Assembly: GCA_012971835.1 (NCBI GenBank)
Contig: JAAZFR010000003.1
Span: 1-18,883, forward strand
Source of the DNA: Erysipelotrichia bacterium
GTDB lineage: Bacteria > Bacillota_I > Bacilli_A > RFN20 > CAG-826
Reading direction: 5' to 3'
Length of the DNA stretch: 18,883 bases
The translations under genes were made by a program, and so were the position numbers. Below the pieces are notes generated by a model, which had not been told where the DNA came from, made no database searches, and worked only from the letters and a program-made list of their open reading frames with translations. Shown one piece after another: positions 15,621-18,883 of this stretch (position 1 is its first letter; the number at the start of each line of letters is the position of its first letter).

Positions 15621-15893
15621 ATGAACAAAGCTGATTTAATTTTAGCCGTCGCTGAAGAAGCTGATCTTTCCAAACGTCAATCCGAGGCTGCCGTCGAAGC
15701 ATTATTAAAACTCGTCGAAAAGGCCCTCGTTAAAAAAGAATCCGTCAAATTATCTGGTTTTGGCGTTTTCGAAAACAAGAAACGCGCTGCTCGCATCGGC
15801 ACAAATCCGACTTCGGGTCAAAAGATTAAGATTCCGGCCAGCCATACTGTTTCTTTCAAACCTTCAAAGACATTAAAAGAAAAGGTTAACTAG
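15621..15893 (+). CDS. hup: DNA-binding protein HU
   Basis: This 90-residue histone-like protein has the whole HU fold. The N-terminal helices include MNKADLILAVAEEADLSKRQ, then the strand KLSGFGVFENKKRAARIGTNP, where the proline at the arm tip inserts between base pairs, and the closing SFKPSKTLKEKVN. It dimerises, bends DNA and compacts the nucleoid. AAAGGAG gives a strong ribosome site. The gene follows gpsA as in Bacillus subtilis (hbs) and is closed by a strong intrinsic terminator. It is rich in GCC, GTC and CGC codons compared with its neighbours, as expected for a highly expressed gene. Confidence 0.97.
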   Translation: MNKADLILAVAEEADLSKRQSEAAVEALLKLVEKALVKKESVKLSGFGVFENKKRAARIGTNPTSGQKIKIPASHTVSFKPSKTLKEKVN

Positions 15894-15913
15894 TCTTTGT
15901 AGACTACTGACTG

Positions 15914-15939
15914 AGGTTGGCGAAAGCCGACCTTTTTTT
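15914..15939 (+). terminator. Intrinsic terminator of hup
   Basis: AGGTTGGC (15914-15921) and GCCGACCT (15926-15933) form an 8-bp stem with one G-U pair around a GAAA tetraloop, followed by seven T (15933-15939). It lies 20 bases after the hup stop and is the strongest terminator in the window. Confidence 0.92.
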
Positions 15940-15955
15940 ATTGGCGTTTTATGTA

Positions 15956-15961
15956 TACAAT
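15956..15961 (+). promoter_or_regulatory. Possible -10 element giving a leaderless mRNA
   Basis: TACAAT lies seven bases before the ATG of the half-length nucleotidyltransferase, so transcription would begin at or next to the A of the start codon. No convincing -35 is seen (T-run at 15933-15938). Together with the lack of any ribosome site this suggests leaderless translation, but the evidence is thin. Confidence 0.3.
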
Positions 15962-15967
15962 TTATCT

Positions 15968-16567
15968 ATGGATAAGAAGGTATTTTTAGATCTCGCTAAT
16001 CTATTTGAAAAATTTGGATTTTCTTTGTATATAATTGGCGGAACGTCTCGCGATTTTTTATTAGGAAGACCAGTTGATGATTATGATTTTGTCACCGATG
16101 CTACTCCAAATGAAATGAAAAAATTTTTAGAAAACGCTGATTACACTTTTGCAAAATTCGGAACAATAAGGTTTACTTTCTACGGAAAAAAAGTTGATAT
16201 TGTCACTCTTCGCACCGAAGGTAAATATGCGGATTATCGGCATCCAAAAACGATAAAATACATTCGGAATATTGAAGACGACTACATTCGCCGAGATTTT
16301 ACAATTAATGCTTTGTATATTGATAAAAACTTTAATGTATTTGACTTTTCAGATGGTCTTAGTGATTTAAAAAGAGGAGTTATTCGTTTTATTGGCGACC
16401 CTGAAAAGCGTATCATTGAAGACCCATTGCGCATTTTACGTGCTGAGCGTTTTGCAAAAAAGCTCGGTTTCACGATTGATGAACAAGCTCTAAAAGCGAT
16501 GAATAAGCATCGTTATTTATTAAAAGAGTTGAATCCCGACAAAGTGCGTGAGGAACAAAATAAGTAA
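15968..16567 (+). CDS. Half-length CCA-adding enzyme / poly(A) polymerase-like nucleotidyltransferase
   Basis: The protein has 199 residues against about 400 for Firmicute CCA enzymes. The class II nucleotidyltransferase head is complete: GGTSRD at 24-29, the metal-binding DxD at Asp38 and Asp40, RRD at 108-110, and EDPLRILR at 151-158 in the neck. The frame stops at TAA right after KHRYLLKELNPDKVREEQNK, where the neck normally continues into the body and tail that hold the tRNA. No continuation is found in the 57 bases before dnaD. A normal enzyme adds CCA to tRNA 3' ends; this one could be a minimal enzyme, a related RNA-tailing or repair enzyme, or a decaying copy. ATG 15968 is chosen because an in-frame TTG at 15917 lies inside the hup terminator. 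No ribosome site precedes it. Confidence 0.85.
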   Translation: MDKKVFLDLANLFEKFGFSLYIIGGTSRDFLLGRPVDDYDFVTDATPNEMKKFLENADYTFAKFGTIRFTFYGKKVDIVTLRTEGKYADYRHPKTIKYIRNIEDDYIRRDFTINALYIDKNFNVFDFSDGLSDLKRGVIRFIGDPEKRIIEDPLRILRAERFAKKLGFTIDEQALKAMNKHRYLLKELNPDKVREEQNK

Positions 16568-16580
16568 AAGTAATATTATG

Positions 16581-16609
16581 TGCCACGCTTAGCGTGGTAA
16601 GATATTTTT
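16581..16609 (+). terminator. Hairpin with T-run between the nucleotidyltransferase gene and dnaD
   Basis: TGCCACGC (16581-16588) and GCGTGGTA (16592-16599) form an 8-bp stem with one G-U pair and a TTA loop. A run of five T lies at 16605-16609, a few bases after the stem. It could be a modest terminator or attenuator ahead of dnaD, whose ribosome site begins only four bases later. Confidence 0.45.
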
Positions 16610-16624
16610 ATTAAGAGGAATATT

Positions 16625-17284
16625 ATGGACACGATTTCTATGGAAGCTCTTGACTTCCGCTACCTTCTAATTGAACATTATAAAAAAATAAGTCTTGATG
16701 AAAATGATCTTGCCGTCGTTTTAATGATTGATCATCTTCTTGAGCAGAAAAACAAATTTATTACGGCTGATCTTCTCGGTCTTCGCATGTCTCTTTCCAC
16801 GGAAGCAATCGATAAAATTCTTGTTCGACTAATTAATCGTGGGCTTTTAGAATACGAAACAACAAACAAGAATATCAAGACATCGCTTAAACCTTTAAGA
16901 AAAAAGTTATACAAAGAGTTTCAATTGGCATTAGCTAAAGAGCAAGAATTAAATAGTTCTGTTACTCGTAATGCTTCACTGAAAAATATTTATGAAGTCT
17001 TCGAAAAAGAACTAAGCCGCACTCTTTCTCCTCTCGAATTTTCAATTATCAACGAATGGGTAAATTTCGGCTATAGCGATGAGTTAATTATCAATGCCTT
17101 AAAAGAAGCAGTTAGCAAAAATAAAAAATCACTGCGCTCAATCGATAAAATTCTTTTGCAATGGCAAACACGCGATGACATGGAAAAAGAAGGCTATAGC
17201 GCTGTAAACGAAAAGTGGAATAAAGACATCGAACAAACAATTAAAATTGCCAAGACTAAATGGATAGATGATGACGGTAAATAG
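16625..17284 (+). CDS. dnaD: DnaD-family replication initiation/primosome protein
   Basis: The 219-residue protein has the two DnaD domains. Residues about 1-100 form a winged helix (KNKFITADLLGLRMSLSTEAIDKILVRLINRGLL) used for oligomerisation. Residues about 118-185 form the DnaB_2/DnaD DNA-binding domain with its closing SIDKILLQWQT motif. DnaD recruits the replicative helicase at the origin and at stalled forks together with DnaB and DnaI in Gram-positive bacteria. AAGAGGA sits five bases before the ATG. nth overlaps the end of the gene by 17 bases. The dnaD-nth pairing is conserved in Firmicutes and strengthens the call. Confidence 0.93.
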   Translation: MDTISMEALDFRYLLIEHYKKISLDENDLAVVLMIDHLLEQKNKFITADLLGLRMSLSTEAIDKILVRLINRGLLEYETTNKNIKTSLKPLRKKLYKEFQLALAKEQELNSSVTRNASLKNIYEVFEKELSRTLSPLEFSIINEWVNFGYSDELIINALKEAVSKNKKSLRSIDKILLQWQTRDDMEKEGYSAVNEKWNKDIEQTIKIAKTKWIDDDGK

Positions 17285-17909
17285 TGATAAGATAAAAATT
17301 TTTAAAAAGTATCTTGACCATTTGTTTGTAAACGCGAAATGTGCTCTGGATTATAAAAAGGATTATGAGCTTGTTATAGCTGTTGTTTTAAGTGCACAAA
17401 CAACTGATTTAGCCGTTAATAAAGTCACGCCTCAGCTTTTTTCTCATTTTGACAGTTTGGAAAAGCTTAAGGATGCACCAATCAGCGATTTGGAAAACGA
17501 CATCCGCGCCATCGGTCTATTTCGCAATAAAGCTGACCATATTAAAAAAATTGCCACGATGCTTCTTGAAAATTTTAAGGGTATTGTACCTTCGGAAAGT
17601 TCCAAATTGCTTTCCCTTCCTGGGGTAGGCAATAAAACGCGAAACGTTATTCAAGCCGAGCTATTTGGCATTCCCACAATTGCTGTAGATACTCATGTCG
17701 AACGTATTGCAAAAAGATTGGGTTTCGCCCGGAATAAAGATAATCCCGATCAAGTGGAAAGTAAGTTAAAAAAACTTTTGCATCCTAAGGATTATATTAA
17801 GTCAAATCATCAAATTATCTCGTTTGGAAGACAAATATGCCATGCTCGAAATCCGAAGTGCTCAATGTGTGAAATGAGAACTTTCTGCAATTATTTCAAT
17901 AATAATTAA
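17268..17909 (+). CDS. nth: Endonuclease III (DNA glycosylase/AP lyase)
   Basis: The 213-residue base-excision repair enzyme removes oxidised pyrimidines and cleaves the abasic strand. The helix-hairpin-helix LPGVGNKTRNVI holds catalytic Lys123, and VDTHVERIAKRLG holds Asp141, 18 residues later as in E. coli (Lys120, Asp138). The [4Fe-4S] ligands Cys191, Cys198, Cys201 and Cys207 have the exact 6-2-5 spacing. The ATG at 17268 lies within dnaD, followed immediately by a second ATG, and has no clear ribosome site, so coupled translation is likely. The stop codon overlaps that of convergent recU, with no terminator between them. Confidence 0.97.
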   Translation: MMTVNSDKIKIFKKYLDHLFVNAKCALDYKKDYELVIAVVLSAQTTDLAVNKVTPQLFSHFDSLEKLKDAPISDLENDIRAIGLFRNKADHIKKIATMLLENFKGIVPSESSKLLSLPGVGNKTRNVIQAELFGIPTIAVDTHVERIAKRLGFARNKDNPDQVESKLKKLLHPKDYIKSNHQIISFGRQICHARNPKCSMCEMRTFCNYFNNN

Positions 17910-18487
17910 AAATATAAAGAATCGACTGCTTCTAGATAATAAAGGCGCGGAATGAAGCCCTTTTTAATGATATAACCTTCCTTCTTAACTGTTGAATATG
18001 GAATAGATTTACGGCTATTGCTGGAAAAAGCTTCGATTACTAAACTTGCATCGAGTAGGTAGGTTTCATCAAATGCTTCAAAACGAATGATGAAAAAAGC
18101 GATTCCACCGTGTTTATTGACTCTAATAAGGTGTTTGACTTGGTGTTTAGTGATGTTTGACAAAGGAAGAGAAGTGCGCAATTTCGTACTTTTTGCCTCA
18201 AAATCAATATATTTCCCACGGTACACACCATTGTAATCAGTTGTTGATTGCTTCTCAAAATATGCATCCACAATTTTGGCACCTTTTGAATAATCGACTT
18301 TGACAATATTGATTGGGGTGGGTCGTTTAGTTATAACTGCGATATCTTTATCGATATAGTATTGATTAGAAATATTTATGTCTTCTTCGAGATTCATACC
18401 CCGATTCGCACTCGAAAAACTTCTGGATTGTTTAACGGCTTTTTCGCTTTTTGATTTAGGGTTTATGCCACCGGGGTACTTAATCAT
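17906..18487 (-). CDS. recU: Holliday junction resolvase RecU
   Basis: The 193-residue nuclease resolves four-way junctions during recombination repair and chromosome segregation. Family blocks in order are MIKYPGG, NRGMNLEEDINISNQYY, AVITKRPTPINIVKVDY, and STTDYNGVYRGKYIDFEAKSTK, which holds the catalytic Asp and the Glu-x-Lys pair. AFFIIRFEAFDETYLLDA and the closing PRLYYLEAVDSLYF follow. I prefer the ATG at 18487 (minus strand) because the Bacillus protein also begins MIRYP and this start lies one base after the upstream stop; an ATG at 18505 would add six residues and overlap that gene. Neither has a good ribosome site. The gene is convergent with nth as in B. subtilis, but the upstream neighbour is an exonuclease gene and the penicillin-binding protein gene ponA, its usual neighbour, is not seen in the window. 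Confidence 0.95.
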   Translation of the reverse strand: MIKYPGGINPKSKSEKAVKQSRSFSSANRGMNLEEDINISNQYYIDKDIAVITKRPTPINIVKVDYSKGAKIVDAYFEKQSTTDYNGVYRGKYIDFEAKSTKLRTSLPLSNITKHQVKHLIRVNKHGGIAFFIIRFEAFDETYLLDASLVIEAFSSNSRKSIPYSTVKKEGYIIKKGFIPRLYYLEAVDSLYF

Positions 18488-18488
18488 A

Positions 18489-18883
18489 TTAGCTAATATA
18501 CTCATCGATCATTTTTTCAAAATCTTCAGGCGTAACGGTATTACCTTTCGCCAGTTGATTAATAACTTTTGGCAATGGTGAAGGAAGATTTTTTGCCTTG
18601 GCCAAAACTTTTTTGTATTCTCGAGCAAGTAAGTCAGGATTTTTGTGCATCGCATCATATAGTTTCGCGAGATTTCGAGCATCATCTAGGGGATCGTGTT
18701 TTGTTCCATCAAAGTCGATACCGAATATTTTTAATGAATTATCTAGAGACAAAGAATTGCCTTTTTCATCTTTTATATATTGACTAACAAATGAAGCGAG
18801 ATCGAGATAGTTACTTTTGATAAATTTAGCATCATCTTTGTTGGCATCAAGATTATGACTAACTGACTGACTAATAATTCTCA
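18489..18883 (-). CDS. DEDDh-type 3'-5' exonuclease, C-terminal part (partial at window end)
   Basis: The minus-strand frame is open from the window edge to the TAA at 18489-18491, giving about 130 residues; the N-terminus is outside. The segment LSLDNSLKIFGIDFDGTKHDPLDDARNLAKLY carries the last motif of DEDDh exonucleases, with His and Asp in HDPLDDARN. The preceding NYLDLASFVSQYI matches the middle helix of the same fold. The longer, KapD/ERI-1-like arrangement fits best, in which a 'slkkaLeklGi.f.G.HdalDDArN' block ends the domain. A DNA polymerase III epsilon-like or other DnaQ-family role is also possible. After the motif a basic helical tail of about 60 residues has no match I know. The stop leads directly into recU. 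Confidence 0.8.
   Translation of the reverse strand, partial: RIISQSVSHNLDANKDDAKFIKSNYLDLASFVSQYIKDEKGNSLSLDNSLKIFGIDFDGTKHDPLDDARNLAKLYDAMHKNPDLLAREYKKVLAKAKNLPSPLPKVINQLAKGNTVTPEDFEKMIDEYIS

Noticed and set aside
15917..15967. TTG at 15917 as start of the nucleotidyltransferase gene
   Set aside because: It sits inside the stem of the hup terminator, and the extra residues do not belong to the family.
1..18883. Mycoplasma genetic code (UGA as tryptophan)
   Set aside because: All recognised proteins are full length under the standard code, all their tryptophans are TGG, and the short nucleotidyltransferase ends at TAA, not TGA.
1..18883. Mobile element, CRISPR array, defence island, tRNA or rRNA
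   Set aside because: No transposase or phage genes, no regularly spaced repeats, no long terminal repeats and no tRNA or rRNA folds were seen; the gaps are short and accounted for by promoters, terminators and the riboswitch.

Overview
The window looks like a chromosomal housekeeping region from a low-GC Gram-positive bacterium on the Bacilli/Mollicutes side of the tree. The signs are the gene orders rsmG-parA, cmk-der-gpsA-hup and dnaD-nth facing recU, a DnaD primosome protein, a RecU resolvase, an FMN riboswitch in front of ribU, strong AGGAGG-type ribosome sites and AT-rich spacers. I place it only to that level. An uncultured Tenericutes-like lineage (Acholeplasma, Izemoplasma, RF39 or Erysipelotrichia relatives) fits, because ParA lacks an adjacent ParB and UGA is never used, either as a stop or inside a gene.

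Layout. Positions 1-1570 hold the tail of rsmG, parA, and a small protein with a PucR-type C-terminal helix-turn-helix that sits where parB would be expected, with a perfect 19-bp palindrome just before it. Positions 1721-10121 are a complete bacterial V-type ATPase operon in the Enterococcus hirae order F-I-K-E-C-G-A-B-D, with an extended -10 promoter in front. All five residues that bind Na+ in E. hirae NtpK are present in the rotor subunit, so a sodium-coupled enzyme is predicted. nnrD, a nicotinamide nucleotide repair enzyme, follows and probably shares the transcript. Positions 11023-11867 are an FMN riboswitch and the riboflavin transporter ribU, closed by a two-way terminator shared with a convergent ferredoxin gene.

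Positions 12209-15893 hold an unknown tail-anchored membrane protein, then cmk, der and gpsA tightly packed, then hup with its own terminator. Positions 15968-17909 hold a strikingly short CCA-adding/poly(A) polymerase-like protein (head and neck only), dnaD and nth. The opposite strand, 17906-18883, carries recU and the C-terminal part of a DEDDh exonuclease that runs off the window.

There are no mobile elements, CRISPR arrays, tRNAs, rRNAs or recognisable defence systems. Almost everything is core metabolism, energy coupling or DNA maintenance. The points most worth a second look are the absence of UGA codons, the half-length nucleotidyltransferase with an apparently leaderless start, the ParA/HTH/palindrome arrangement in place of ParAB-parS, and the switching structure of the riboswitch.
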